Origin: Apostichopus japonicus
Lineage: Eukaryota > Echinodermata > Holothuroidea > Aspidochirotida > Stichopodidae
Assembly: GCF_037975245.1 (NCBI RefSeq)
Contig: NC_092568.1
Coordinates: 38,530,501 to 38,594,500 of the forward strand
Length of the DNA stretch: 64,000 nt
Direction: 5' to 3'
Shown here: positions 23,546 to 37,745 of the stretch, piece after piece
How the letters are laid out: each line of letters starts with the position of its first letter
Position numbering within the stretch: position 1 is the first letter of the stretch
Notes under the pieces: generated by a model
Seen by the model: only the letters and a program-made list of their open reading frames with translations
Databases searched by the model: none
Told to the model about the DNA's origin: nothing
Position numbers and translations under genes: made by a program

Positions 23546-24792
23546 CAAAGACAGATGTCATATTTAATATGTTGATGTATCTATCACATTTAGATATTCA
23601 GAGACTGCACAACGATTCTTAACCTGATCATTGCTACGTATTAACACAATATGTGAGAAAAAATATGTTGAAATTGAAGGTATTCCAAGTTTGCAGCACA
23701 ATAAGTGTAAAATGCTGTATTCTGTATTGGAAATACCTCAGATATGAATTTCTCTAACCCATTTATCAATACTGCATTTTCTGCAGTTTGCTTGTTTTTA
23801 CTAACATGGTTTGTCTCCAGGGTATATTACTTACTGGAAGTATATCATGACTAACAGATAAATCGTTTGGAATGACAGAAGTGGTTGATGAGTTTGTGAC
23901 TTTCTTTGTGGCAGGTAAATATTAAGTACTGTGTGATGCCATTGTGAGTGACAACAACAAATCTACATGATAATTATGCGAGTAGAACCTAGAAACCATT
24001 TTCGAAAACTGCGTTTGTCCTGCAACTAGGATATTTTAATTTCCTTTGAAAAACAAGAAGGTTAATAATCTAATCCTAGTAGAGATTTTTCTTAACACTT
24101 GACTGAATCTGAAATGAGCATAGCATGATTTTGTGTCACTGTAGTTTTGAACACAGCCAGTCGTTATTAATAGATCTCTTTGGGCAGCCGACATTGGCTC
24201 AAAGACACAAATGTAACAGAAAAATTGTCTACATCAAATTGTCAGCCAGCAAATGATGTCCTGCACCACTTTATTGATATTCCTTTAAGGTACTTTTTGC
24301 ATATTGAATATTCATGTTTGAATGGTCATGATAACACCGTCCAGTCTATTAAAGGTAACCCGGTGAAATGATAATGATATCATATTCCAGTGGCTGTCTA
24401 TCTGCACCTTTATTAGGGGACTAAAGTTTCACTCTCTATACGATATTTTAAAGGTCAATTGAATTCGCCAGGCAAAACTTCTATTATATCATCTTGGCTG
24501 ATAAAGTTTTCTTTTAAAATTGTGTATTTTGTGTATTCTGCAAGAAAGCATGCTCTCGATATGTGGCTCTTAATCAGTACAGGATGGGAGCAGGAGACCA
24601 CATATTCTCTTTAGAAGAGTGGACACTTACATTGACATTCATAGCCTGACATTAACAAGAAGATATACCATAGGGCTAATGGCAATTTAAGCAGCATAAA
24701 CAAATCTTGATCTTGAAAAAAAATTACACATTTTAGCTGTATAAGTATTAAGATGCTCTTTAAAGATGACACATTGTGGTCTCTTCAATGCC

Positions 24793-25160
24793 AATTGGCG
24801 TTGTGGTCAAGTGGTTAAGGCAGTGGACTTGTGATCTAAGGAATATAGGTTCGAGTCCTGGCCAGATCATTGCGTTGTGTCCCTGGGCAAGGCACTTTAT
24901 CTCCATTGCCCCTCTCCACCCAGGTGAATAAATGGGGACTTGCGAGGTAACTTGTAAATATAGTAGCGAGCGCCTGTCGCAGCACCCTTTGTGAAGTCCC
25001 CCGGAAACACGTGGTTGTGGTGCACTGGGTGCCCCAGAAGAGAATGATTGAATTGTGCACACTTTGGTGGGTAGGTGTGACAAGTTACCAATGACAAGGG
25101 TTAAGTTGTAAAGTCATGTGAGAGGTTCCAGAACAAGACTGTAAACCTAAATAATAAATA
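24793..25160 (+). mobile_element. tRNA-derived SINE (family B), fullest copy
   Basis: Head GTTGTGGTCAAGTGGTTAAG (A box), then GGTTCGAGTCC at about 24849 (B box), then the body GTTGTGTCCCTGGGCAAGGC and TGCGAGGTAACTTG, and an AATAAATAATTAG tail. Lies in the P450 intron where the missing I-to-K exons should be. Confidence 0.85.
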
Positions 25161-25338
25161 ATTAGAATTATTTTGAAGAAAAATAATATCATCAGTTTTA
25201 GTTTTCATGGATACCTCTTGATTATCCAACCTGCAAGTTATATATCTCAATTTTACTTGATGAGGCAATCTTCTTTACTTTAGCTAACTTTGGCAACAGC
25301 ATCTTTGACAGTTCACATATTTCTTTGTGATGTATCAG

Positions 25339-25449
25339 GTTATCAAGGAGACATTTCTGGCCTCTCCACCTATAGGAGGGACAGGGAGAGTTTCTAGTAA
25401 TGACGTTGTGGTCAATGGATATCTTATACCTAAAGGAAGTGAAGTGATC
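25339..25449 (+). CDS. P450 K-helix exon with altered ExxR
   Basis: 37 codons, phase 0 at both ends. It aligns with the CYP46A segment VLKESLRLYPP as VIKETFLASPP. The invariant Glu is present, but the position of the invariant Arg is Leu. ExxR Arg pairs with Glu to stabilise the haem-binding core and is essentially universal in active P450s. Confidence 0.8.
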
Positions 25450-26079
25450 GTGAGTTTGAACTATCATGGAAATTGCAAATATCAAAGATCTGAAAGTGGA
25501 TCGTTTATGAATATTCACTGTATTACTAACTTTCAAATTTAATATAATTACAAATGAATTTTAATCTTGATCATTCCTCATATTCATTATAAAAAATAAT
25601 GGAGCTTTTTTTTAAGTGTTACAGAATCTGAAAATGTTTGACATGCGTCCCATTTTCCTTACTGACATTCAAGGGGAAGATACATATATAGGCTTGTAAA
25701 TCAGTTTATTAATTCTTCACCACCAAACAGTCCTGAACTGAAGAAATTATGAAGTTCATTCTGACATTTGTACTATTCTTTTCATTATTCAAATCTCCTG
25801 GAAAGTTAAATATGGTTTAAGAATCACAACCAACTTCTTTGTGGCAAGCATCCTCTCATTAAATTAAAATACAAGTTCACTCTACCTGTTTTATATTTTG
25901 CTTTTATTTACTTGCAGATAACAATCTGTATAGAAAAGGTGGAGGAGTACTTCCCCGACCCCAATAATTTCAATCCAGAAAGATTCCTCCAGCAAACAAT
26001 GTAAGTGCTCTCATCTGATATGATTTTCACTCTTATTGCTTTTGTTCATTCTGTATTTCTTGCCAGAGGCCAAAACTTA

Positions 26080-26350
26080 AGTGCATTTGACACCTGCTTG
26101 TAAACATAATAACTCAAAAAGACCTTCGTACTTCATACATTCTTTTGAGCACCCTATGCTTTGCTGTGAAGGCCAAAGGTTATTCAAGGTCATAAGAGGT
26201 CAAAGTCTGAATACTTTGCTAACACAATATGTTATAAATTACATCTTTGTTGAACTTCATTCTTAGTACCCTAGAGAACCCTATTGAAATTGGTAGAGGT
26301 CAAAGGTCACATGAGGTCAACAGGTGTCAAAGTCTGTAATCCTTGATAAC
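26080..26350 (+). repeat. Dispersed AGGTCAAAGGTCA repeat (copy 2)
   Basis: Two diverged units; GTAGAGGTCAAAGGTCACAT at about 26292 includes the perfect direct repeat. Confidence 0.75.
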
Positions 26351-27674
26351 ATCGAAAATAAAGCTGCAATTAATCTTTGAGTTCTCTGATTTTCCTAGTT
26401 TCCTTATGGTGAAGATAGTTTTGGTCAATTTCAGTTCAGTATAGTTTTGCGAAGGTCTTCAACAATAGGCCTTCAACAGTACAAGCAGTCATCTGGGAAA
26501 TGAAATCTGCTTCCAATAGTTGAAACTCTTGTGTTGGTTGCTGTAAACACACATAGAGACCTTATCAGTTTTCACACTGAGCTTTGAAGGGTCAACAGGT
26601 TATCTCAAATGGTCTCAAAATTGGTCTTATTTGTGATGATTTATACTAGATGACTTTGGCAGTAAGTTATTTAAAGTTGTCACATAACTCTCATTCGTTA
26701 ATAACAAATATTGAAAAGATGGTTGGTGGCAGAGCTGATTTGCTTTCTCAAACTTCGTAAAAGAAAATGTCTATTTGCAACATAGAACAAAAACCCAACA
26801 GATTTGAGCACAATTCTGTACTAAAATGCAATATCTATGTACAACAATTGGCAAAGCACATTTAAAAGGTAAATAAACTTACAAATGATCGGTCAGAAAA
26901 CTATAATGATCATTCAACACAATAATTCTTAACATCTGAAGCCGTGGTACACAGCCATCTCCTATATGTCTGATTGAAACACTGAAGTTACTAGATAAGG
27001 TAATCTCAAGGAATACCACAGTGAAGTGTGAAGTAGATGTAGAATGTCTGTTTGCTACACAGACCATCTATGGGGGTCTGTTATTACATAGGAAACTGGA
27101 TGTTCTGGATGTTCAGACATTTAATAACATATCTTTACTGTAAAATCCTTACAAATCCTTGAATTAAATGGTTGACGTCGCCCACAAGGAAGTTCTACAA
27201 ATAAGAGTTGAAAATCTCTCTTCTCTGGTTTTCTTGCACAAATTTAAGTCACTTGCTCTACATAAGTCAAATAGTTATAGGAAATTTTGGGTGAATTGTA
27301 TGGCAAGGAATCAGAGCTGGTGTCCACAGCTGGTCTCCACAACTGTTCTGCTTTCTTTCTTTTAATCTCCTGCTCGTTTCTGTTCTTATTTTCTTGCCCA
27401 TCTAAGTGATCCCGGAATCTTGTATATATGACAAATGATCATGACTATACAATTTATCAGATGTATGCATTTTTTTATCAGATGTATGCGAGTTGTTAAC
27501 TATGTCAAATGAAAACTTGGTTCTCTGCTCTATAATGATGGTGCCAAAGTTTCCATCAACCTTGAACGTGCATTATGAAACATTTGATATATAATCTAAC
27601 CTGTAGCCACTACATTATGACAACTTTATATAACTCATGGCTATTTTTTATTTTATAAACTCTGTATTCTGCAG

Positions 27675-27741
27675 TGAGGAAAATACATGGGTTCCTTTCA
27701 TGGTTGGTCCAAAGTCATGCATCGGTCAACAATTTGCTATG
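27675..27741 (+). CDS. P450 haem-binding loop exon
   Basis: Encodes FMVGPKSCIGQQFAM: the FxxGxxxCxG signature with the haem-ligating Cys intact, and Lys in place of the usual Arg two residues before it. CIGQQFA matches CYP46A exactly. Joins the last exon to give FAM-MEMKVILALLLQ. Confidence 0.88.
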
Positions 27742-27939
27742 GTCAGTATAATCTTGGTACACCCTAGGGGCCTCAGATGTGTCGTGCGCAAGTTTTCTCC
27801 AGTCTCGAGAAGCTTTAAAAAATTTGTGCAAATCCTTTAATATCAGAAAAATATTTTAGTTCAATTATATATCGACAAGGCCTTAAATTTACGGTTTTAC
27901 TAACAGTAAAGACATGCAACATTGGATACTTTATACATA

Positions 27940-28378
27940 GGTCCAACTTGTGATAGGATATTTTGTTAAAGACAGTCCTACCAAACTTATACTTACAGTA
28001 TAGTCCTATTCATGCCACACTAGGATATATGACATTAAAGAAAGGCCTACTGAACTTCTACTTATAGTCATATACATCCCACACTGGGATATTACGTTAG
28101 AGAAAGGCCAACACTTCTTCTACATATGGTCTTATACATCCCACACTAGGATATTATGTTAAAGACAGGCTCACACTTCTACATATAGTCTTATACATCC
28201 CACACTAGGATATTATGTTAAAGACAGGCCTACTGAACTTCTACTTACAGTTATATACATCCATGATCCAACACTAGGGTATTTCTGAATTTTGTTTTCA
28301 ATAATTATTGTTAAGTTATTTATTTCTGTAATTCTTAGGATGCAATATTTTTAGGCTGTAATATTTTTAAGCTTGTAT

Positions 28379-28420
<42 letters not shown>

Positions 28421-28635
28421 ATATATATATTTTATATGTTTATATGTATGTATGTATTATGTTAAGTGCTTTGAGATCATTCTTTTGATGTAAAGCTCTA
28501 TTTAAGAATAAATAATAATTATTATTTTTATATTACGTTAGAGTCAGGCCTAAAGTCCTATACATCCCACACTGGGATATTTACCTTAGAGACAGTCCTA
28601 CCAAACTTCTACTTATGTCCTATACATGCATTTTT
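27940..28635 (+). repeat. ~60-bp minisatellite with embedded (TA)n in the last P450 intron
   Basis: Units with ACACTAGGATATTATGTTAA then AGACAGGCC...CTTCTAC and TATACATCCC recur at about 60-base steps from 27940 to 28270 and again at 28530-28635. A (TA)n/(TATG)n tract lies at 28384-28455. Confidence 0.8.
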
Positions 28636-29237
28636 TTACAGTTTTATTTGTACCTATAAGGGGTCAGTAGTATTGTCACACAACTTCAGAATGCTGCCCC
28701 CATTATTGAACGTTTACCAGCATTTAATATAAGTACCATACTGTACCTCTACTAGCTGGTCAGTCAACTTTTATATCAGCACTACATTAACAAAGACAAA
28801 GATTAAGCAAGCTTGATGCATTGTTAGTTAAAATCGTTTGGAATTTCAAGTTGACAAACAATCGGTTCTCTCAGCTTTGGATAAGATAATACTGTGGAAA
28901 CTAGACATGCGATAAATAGGGCAAATTCGATTTTACTGTGCTTTGTGAATTTTCCTTCATTATTTAGCAATTCTAGGAGAATTTTCTGATTTGTTTATCT
29001 TCTAGAAAGAAAAAGTTTTGTTTGAAATATTTGATGACAAGATATTGGTATTCTCTTTTTGTTTTTTTCATGAAAAAGATGGAAATGAAAGTAATACTGG
29101 CCCTACTTCTTCAAACATTTAATTTTGAATGGCTCCCCGAACAATCAACCAGAATCACAAAGGAAACAACAATGAAACTTACAGATGGCGCCCTTCACTA
29201 CATCAGGCTGCTAGATGGCGTGACGGTTGACGAGTAA

Positions 29238-32200
29238 TTGAGAACATGTAACAGCGGATACACTTCTGCTTATTTGCTATTTGGTATTAATATTAATACT
29301 ATATGATAGATCTCTCATAACTAACAATTGAAAGGTGTATTTTTACTTGCTAATCTCATGGATATGAAATTGCGTTTCCGTCACCATGATCTAGCAATGC
29401 CACACGTACTTGGAAACTCCTCTTAACTAGGAGATAGCTATGGTTACACATACAACCACACAGCTTTTGCATCCTATAAAGTAACTTTGATGTTCTTATT
29501 TTGGTGGTACGGTTTTGGTGGACTAAAAGGTGACTATGCACATATTATTAATTTTGATTTGTTATCAGTCTTTGATATCAGTCAATGTTCTCTGTCTATA
29601 CCACATTTAATTTTTGAGAAAATACCTTTTAAACATCTAATCAGTCCATCAGATGTAACGTAATACAAACTAGGACATCACACACTTTCATGACCTCAGG
29701 AAATATGTTACTGATGCATTCCATTTGTTTGTATGCAAATTGTTGTTTGACGTCCAAGGGTGTTGTGTTGCTCACATAACTGAAGCTGAAAGAACGTGTT
29801 TTTGTCTCAGAGTTATTGGAAATCTTAAACAAATGGTTTACCATGATTTAAATCTGCATCGATGGGCTGACATCATCATCAATTAATCATATTTTAAAGA
29901 TTAATATGTCAATGATAAATGTCAAGACTGAAATTCCGCCTAGAGTCTACGTTTATTAGGTTCCCGGTAAAATGTTTCCAGATGTCTTATCTTTTCGTTA
30001 ACATTAGAGTAATGTATCACATGAATGTGACTAATTCAACACGAAATGCATCCCAACAAATAGGTCACAATTATAATGTCATCACATAAGTCAATAAATG
30101 AAATCAATTCTTTTGTTTAAAAGCCACTTGTTCAATTCAGATATCATCTCTATGCAGTAAAAGTAGCTTTCGTAATATTCCGCCGCGATTGTGAATGTAA
30201 CATTCTCTTTTACTACAGGATTTGTTCCGCCACAATAATTCAGCGTTGTATTTTACAGTGAATCAAGATCATCAATGTAACCCAAAGAATTTATCCCAGA
30301 TAGGAGCCAGAGTTTAGTTGGTTAGAAGTCCAGAAATTTCTCCAAGTAGGCATTTTTTCTTTTCTTTTTCAAATCTCCTAATTTGTTCATTGTCTTCTTG
30401 TGGTTTTTTTTTTCATTTCATATAATTTTTTTCTACAACAATATTTATATTTTAACATATACTTGAGTCATTAAAGTTTTACAACATAGCTATTAAACAA
30501 AGGGTTCTAGGAAGCCTTTGGGTTGAACAAAGAAGAGAGCCCCCCCCCCCAATGGTGAAAGGAAGAAAGAGATATAAAAAAAATGGCTTCTTGTAAGCAT
30601 TTAATCCATAATAAGCTGGCTTGACTAAAATGAAATCTGTAAATTTTATAGAGGTCACCACAATATCAGACTAAACCAAAACCAAGAAACATATTTGATG
30701 ATAGGAAGCCATAGTCTTTTGCATATTATCTCGCTACAAAAACATTGGACCCAACTGAATAAAGAGTTGCTTTTTTCAAATCTTTTTTGGTTATTCCCCT
30801 GGGACTACCTTTACTGAATCAATCAACTTGTCAGTGTAAAGTGTATCAGATTTATTGGAAGATGGAAATTTCCTTTCTTTCATATTAATTTCCTTTCTTT
30901 TATGTCATCTTTCTTTGCATACTTTTCCTTTTTTCATTTCTCCTTTTGATATTAAGGCGGTAGTGACAGAAATTTTGAAATAATCTTTGCTATGAAATTA
31001 TGAATATGTTAATGTTGGATGTCAAATTGATCTACAACAAAATAGCAATTCCAACTTGAAATATAGTTGGTACGGAAATTCTCAGAAGTGAGTACAACAA
31101 CCTTCATGGGTCACTGCTATCACCAGTGTAGGAAATCCTTCTACACTGGAAGGTTGCTTTAGGCATGCAAATGAAATTTAATTTTACCTAGTTTATTTAA
31201 CACCACCTACTTATCCACATTATCCATTGTGATAGGAAAATTTGGAAGAGAACAAAATGTACAGAACACTGAATATTCATATAGGTACTTTTTTGTTTTG
31301 ACTTACCTATTCTTGGAATCATCTCTGGATGAATCTTAAATGATGTCTTGTAAGCGTTTTGATTACAAAGAGTACACATATTTCTTGTTGCCGTTTTCAA
31401 CTTAACATTTATTCTCACCAAAGAAACATTTGATATACAGTGACCTAATTCTTCCCCACAGATGAATGAACCTGTTTAATTATGGTACATAATTCTGTTG
31501 ATAAGGAGGACGGTATAAAGATGTTTGTGTAGATAGGTTTCCTTTTCATAACCTTTGACCTTAGAAGCTGTTATAATTGTAGAGGCTTTTGCGTGGTCGA
31601 TTTAAAATGTCCATTCCTGGCTTGTTTTCACTATTTTTAAAATGCTTTGTATAAACAATAAGGTACTGGTAACCACACTATCATGGAAGTTATTGCATTA
31701 ACATGGCGTGTGGTTTGTTACAGTCCATGGTTAGACCACATGCAGGGGCAGATGAAGGGTTGTGAAAAGGAATAACAAAGCATGGGGTAGGAGCCGGGGG
31801 GCACGTGCCCCTCCCACTTTTTTCTCAAAATAGCAAATGTGACCTACTGGCAAATAAAATGTGCCCCTTTGATTAAGAACTGTCTTTTGGATATTTGAAG
31901 CCTTTGTTAATTTTAATATTTATTTTTAATTATTCGTGTGCACCATAATAGTATTAATAGCATACTAACACAACATACATATTTAAGTGATATGGCCTGT
32001 GGACTATCATACATAACTTAATAAGGGTTTCATTTTAAATATGTACCACTTTTACTAAACTCAGATATACTTTGGTCTGTAATAAATAAAAAAAATATTT
32101 GTTCTGTGTTTCGAATGCATTTCGTCTGTGCATGAATGAGTAAACATACACATATAATAAAAAAGTCCTCTCCATAATTGTTACACTCCCCATGCCAACT

Positions 32201-33756
32201 GTTTTACACATGTGACCCCTCCCCCTCTACTTTACATGTTGCTAAATGCCTGGTTACAGTGCGATATACCAATGCCCCACGACTGCAGTGAGCTATTTCT
32301 TTTGTATAAATCAATATATAAGTTGGCAAACTGAGACGTCATGGCATATCGTAGATGTGAAATAAAGTTATAGCGGGTTTATATCCGTTACCTTAGTACT
32401 CCTACAGTCTTCTGCAAAACTAAGTATCTCTTCCCCCTCCCTCTCAGAAAAAGAGAGAGAGACTTGAAGAAACTGTGGATATTTATCATTAGGTGTCTGC
32501 GAGGTATAAGGGTAATCTAGTTATAACTACTCCTATTGATATGATCATGTTTTCTGATTCCTTATAACTCCAGGGAGCAAATAATGACAACATGACTTGG
32601 GAAAAGTTAATCCTCTTCACAAACTTCGAACTTGAATAAAATTTCAGACCAAGATATAACACCATCACAGTTCATCCTCCAAATCATCTTCCCCCTGCAT
32701 CAACAACCTCAACATCTTGGAAGTTGCTGCAATTTCTACATTTACATAGGTCTGTAAACGGCAGCTGTGCATTCATACAGGAACATCCCCTTAAAGACAT
32801 TTGCTGACCCTACAGCTACAGCTGACGTACTGAAGCAAAACATCTTGGCACGGTGGCTTTGTCATCCAAGTGATTATAAAGTCCATCCATGTCCCTCTGG
32901 TGAGGGTGCATCAATCCTTTGCTGTAATTCCTTACGGTGAATACCAGTCTGGTAAGTGCATTGCTTTACATGCTAGATCAGAGCATCTTTTGTTGGTGGT
33001 AAACTCTGCTCCGAGGATGGAGATGAACAGAACACCTCGTACCATGAAATTGGAGATTTTTTAGTCAAACATTTTATGATGGGGTACCAATATAAATACT
33101 ATTAACCTAGAAATATGTTGCAAATTACTTAAAAAGTTCCAATGGAAAGATTAACCTGATATTGTATCTCAAGGCGTTTAGAGATTTTTTTTTAATTTTT
33201 CTTGGGGACTACCCCCACATACCAAGAGCTCTAGATTCACCCCTGAACACTCAATGAACCACACATTGAAGAAAGTAATTTACCTTTCTTATTTGCATCA
33301 AATTGGGCTCAATTTTTTTTCCGCTCGGCTGCTTGTCGAAGCAATCCTTTGATAAAATGATATCAAGAAAGAAAATTGTTTTGAATTTTCTGTTGATGAA
33401 AATGTAAGTTTGAACAAGTAAGAACTAAGACAATTTCATTTATATACCACATGTTTTGCTCATCTTCTATGGATGAACTAATACATATACAATTTTTTTG
33501 AAAACCAGAGTCATGCAACGAAGAATTTAAACAGTTTTTTTTCTTTGGGGGGGGGGGGGGCAGTACATTATCTCTTAATATTATGGTTTAACCCGGTCAA
33601 CCCAAAAGGTGAAAAAAATGTGGCAATTGTGGAGGTGACCACCCACCCTGCAGTTGCCATGCATTTGGTAAAACGTGCCATATCTGTAGGCTAACAAACA
33701 AATATTTTGCTAGTTACTGTTGGTCAATTAACGTGATAACACGTAGAGACAATGTC
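29238..33756. other. Non-coding stretch after the P450, nothing recognised
   Basis: No supportable exon. A C11 run is at 30540-30550. A GC-rich patch GGAGCCGGGGGGCACGTGCC at about 31791 may be a transposon remnant. Short frames have no recognisable content. Confidence 0.5.
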
Positions 33757-34271
<515 letters not shown>

Positions 34272-34829
34272 TTATATTATTGCACCAGTTCTTATTAAAA
34301 TAAAGACAAACACCACCTCCCTTAGATTTCCGGAGTTATGAGAACGATCCGCCCTGATAAAAGTGAAACTATCAATGTCAACTGCACTGTCGGGTATGTT
34401 CTCAGTAAAACACATGACATTGGATTCGCGGAACTCATGCTTACCTCGCGTTGAGATTGAAAGTTCGTCAATTTTATTCTGAAGGGATCTAACGTTCCTA
34501 AGTATAATACAGGGTAGAGGGGTGTTATGCCTTACACGTCTTAAACGAGCTCGTACTCCACCTTTCCTACCTCTTTTACGCTTCTTTATGTCCTTTGGGT
34601 AATAGTCGTATTAAAATGGCCTAAGCATCCGCTTAGGCTGTAGCCGTATGAGTTCAGGAGCGCTGTAAGTAAGCCTCGATACAAGACCAACATCATTAGA
34701 AAAGGCTCCAGGGAGAGTCAAAAGCACGATAAAGAACACAAAATACACCACTTTGAACATATAACAACACCTACCACCAAACAAAATATTAAAACGACAA
34801 ATATCCATGATAAAATGTGAGTTGAACAC
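34272..34829 (-). mobile_element. 5' fragment of a non-LTR retrotransposon (endonuclease-reverse transcriptase ORF), truncated
   Basis: The minus-strand ORF starts at ATG 34829 (leader with FVFFIVLLTLPGAFS), meets TAA at 34613-34611, and continues in frame with RKRGRKGGVRARLRRVR, then LPCIILRNVRSLQNKIDEL and DIDSFTFIRADR. That is the start of the apurinic-type endonuclease domain of L2/CR1/jockey-like LINEs. A one-base shift occurs before GGGVCLYFNKNW. Everything after that is replaced by the GATA array, so the reverse transcriptase is missing. The fragment is dead. Clade is uncertain. Confidence 0.78.
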
Positions 34830-35019
34830 CGAGTTTTGCTAACAGGATGTCGCCACTGTGCAGCGCCACGTTGAAATCTTGACAGAGGAGTAAAAGAGGT
34901 TTTGTTTTTAATAGACGCTGTACAGCAAATGAGATAGGCTAATTGCATGCTATATACTCCGACTGGCTTCAGCCACTACTGATAAGCAATACTGAATCGT
35001 TTGTAAAACTGATACAGAA

Positions 35020-35345
35020 GCTCAACTGAACCGGTGCCGTGACCGAATGTATAAAGGCAGTTGCATTTGAAGAAATGAGGCTTAGCAATCTGGAGGTTCC
35101 GGGTTCGATACCCAACCGGGTCATAGTAGATGGTATTTTCATCCAAGAGCAATCTACGCTTTCCACATCTGAAATGACTTTCTAAAGTGCAAAAGATTCC
35201 AAATTTGAGCTAAATTGATGAATTGGAGGCCACCCGACGTGTAAGTTGTAATTTATAAGCCCTTTCGAGTTCTCTCCCACATTTGCGGTAGCTTAAGCGT
35301 GGTAGAAATAACTGCTGATTATTATTATTACTATTATTATTATAA
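35020..35345 (+). mobile_element. tRNA-derived SINE (family C) with ATT tail
   Basis: GGGTTCGATACCC at about 35100 is a B box; AAAGGCAGTTGCATTTG upstream is a weak A box. The body is unlike families A and B, and it ends with (ATT)n at 35317-35343. The leftward boundary is approximate. Confidence 0.6.
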
Positions 35346-35624
35346 TGCTTGACACAACTGCGATTGTTAACGTCTCTGAATGCTGCATTTTTTGCTTGAA
35401 ATAGACCAGTAGTTTATCTTTCATAATATGATAAGGGATGTCGATCATATTAACATATATGTTAAAGTTGACTACACAAATACATTTCCTTACATTTGTA
35501 CATAATTAAATGGAAGTATCAATCACAGTCTCAGGACTTGTTGATAGATTGATACCGTATATACTACAAAAACAATATTAGCTGGTAGAAATTTGTTATC
35601 AAATGTTTATTTTATCAAAACGTT

Positions 35625-36040
35625 TATGCGACAACTCTCCACCAATCTGCACATGACGTGAATAGTCTGCAGTGTATGCAATAACGCAACACCAATATAT
35701 ATGCAAGTAAATCACGTTAATAGTCTGTAGTTATGCGATAACGCAACACCAATATGTAAATCACGTTAATAGTCTCTAGTTTATGCGATGACGCAACACC
35801 ATCATGTAAATCACTTTGATAGTCGTAGGTTACGCGACAACGCCACACAATACGTAATTCACTTTAATAATCGCAGGTTTTGTAACAATCCACCCCTAAA
35901 ATGTTTATCACTTTAATGAACTGCGGTATATGCGACAACCCACAATCAATACGGTTACCACTTTAATAGTTTGCGCTTCATTCTTCAACCCGCCACCAAT
36001 ATGTTATCACTTTAATAGCCTTCAGTATATGTGACAAATC
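35625..36040 (+). repeat. ~50-bp tandem array, about 8 units
   Basis: Diverging units with TAATAGTCTGTAGTTATGCG then ACAACGCAACACCAATATGT and AAATCAC. Sequence identity falls steadily from left to right. Confidence 0.85.
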
Positions 36041-37395
36041 AAAATTTTGACGATCATGTCTTAACCAAATATTGGATTTATATAAAAAACAAAACAATTT
36101 CTTTACAGTTAAATGATTGCTCCTTAAAACCAATTGGTTTAAAATAACTTTCATCTTGAGGTGATTGTGAGACTTCAGACTCATGTAATAGCCTTATTAA
36201 ATGAGTACATTCTGCAATATGTTTTCACTGAGTCAACTAACAGCTTTTACACACAGAAATAGATGTGTTTTTTTTTGTGGAAAACTCATTAATGGCCAGC
36301 ATTTTGTGTTCTTTAATGGAGACCGGAAAATATAATAGCTTACATGAACAAGAACATCAATGACGCAGTATCTCAATACTGGAAGTTCTAATTTTGATTC
36401 CTAGTTTCATATCTTTGCTCTGTCTCTAAAATTATCAATATCAATCATGGATTCATGGTACTACATAGAGAGAACTTGCATTTACGCTACTTTGCCACGA
36501 ATAGTCTCTGCAGGTTACACTTCATCCTGCGAGTGTAGCGCTCATTGCCTGTTTGTAGAGATAACGGCGTTGCAAGGTAGAGTAATGTCATAGAAAATTT
36601 AAGAACTTGTTTTTTTATGTGGTATCCTTCATCTTGGCTCAGTCTCTGTTGGACTTTTTGGTTATATAGTTTGACGTCAATGACAACGGCCAAAGAAGAG
36701 GCGAACTACTCGACCAATATTCTTGATGCCCGCCTTGAGAAAGCTAGGCCTATCGACCTACTGTATGCTACTGTAGACTGTAGTGGTGACTACCATCAAA
36801 ACTGTGTCCACTTCCAAGTATCAAAACAACCCACGTTTTTTCATCTCTTTTTTTTTCTGACATGAAGATTTCATGGATTTATGACTTTGAAAAAATAATG
36901 TAAATTACAAGTTTTTAATTGAAAGTGATGGGTTGCCTCCTCCTCCCCTAATAGCCACCCCAGTTCCTCTCCATTTTATTATTTTCTTTTAATTCTTTGT
37001 ATATATGATGTCAAACATCACAGGTTCAAAAGAAAGCTAAACATACTTCTTATAACCTTATAGTTATACATCTTATATCCTTATAGATAAAACATAACCT
37101 TATACAATTTTTAGTCTAATGAAAGTTTTGATGCTATGGCCGGCTTCTCTTTTATACATACTCCAGTGAAAATAAAATGTGATAGATTATTATTTTTGTT
37201 TTTAATTCCTTTTTTTGGGGGGGGGGGCGGTTAGAAATATACCAAACAAGCTGTTAATTCATAATGATGCTTCATTCTAGAAATGCACAATATACACTCT
37301 ATTCCAAATGGATAGTTGTTGTATTATCCCATTTACATTATGTTCAAATTATGGAGTCACAGTTAATATGTATATAAGTTGGAAACTAAACTTAA
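36041..37395. other. No gene recognised
   Basis: AT-rich sequence with only short frames; a G9 run near 37220. Confidence 0.5.
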
Positions 37396-37745
37396 TTAAT
37401 ACACACTGTAAGGCAATCAAACAAACTTACCCTAGCCCAAAAGCTGCCTGAACACCAGTACAATGATTATGTGGCTATTACTAAATGAAGGCCTAATATA
37501 GGATGCACTAGGCCTAAGTAGCCTTCGACAGTGCAACAATGTGTAGGCCTATACGTAATTATACAAAAAAACCTGATGGACAATCAAGGGCAATCAAACA
37601 AACTTATCATGACCCTTGCTCTGAAAAGCTACCCAAACACCAGTACAATCCTGGAATGGATATTACTAAAATTATGCAGCTATAAACAGACGAAGGCCTA
37701 ATATACATTAAATGCACTACGTAGCATTGAGCCACGTACCAGCCA
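37396..37745 (+). repeat. Two diverged tandem copies of a ~185-bp segment
   Basis: GGCAATCAAACAAACTTA, AACACCAGTACAAT and GAAGGCCTAATAT recur in the same order at about 37411-37500 and 37588-37710. Confidence 0.7.

Larger units (their letters stand above)
19737..29237 (+). pseudogene. CYP46A-like cytochrome P450, nine exons found, core exons missing, K-helix arginine lost
   Basis: Exons: 19737-19871 (ATG 19744, membrane anchor LLSLPILIVIALILHL), 20056-20133, 20745-20826, 21939-22099 (helix C region IWAARRNLFNPAFHR), 23858-23914 (helix I start, VVDEFVTFFVAG), 25339-25449, 25918-26000 (FPDPNNFNPERF), 27675-27741 (haem loop) and 29079-29237 (TAA). Every junction has GT/AG sites, and phases agree wherever exons are adjacent. 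Order and motifs match vertebrate cholesterol 24-hydroxylase (CYP46A), an ER-anchored haem monooxygenase. Exons for helices D-H (between 22099 and 23858) and for the I-helix AGxxT to K helix (23914-25339) were not found. KETFLASPP lacks the ExxR arginine. An intact enzyme is unlikely unless exons were missed or misassembled. An acceptor just before the ATG implies an untranslated upstream exon. Confidence 0.82.

Noticed and set aside
24313-24350. GHDNTVQS reading that recalls the P450 I-helix motif AGxxT
   Set aside because: No acceptor precedes it, the surrounding frame lacks other P450 residues, and the second residue before Thr does not fit; treated as chance.
24793-24870. Genuine tRNA gene
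   Set aside because: A and B boxes are present, but the acceptor stem does not close and the sequence continues into the SINE body shared with two other loci.
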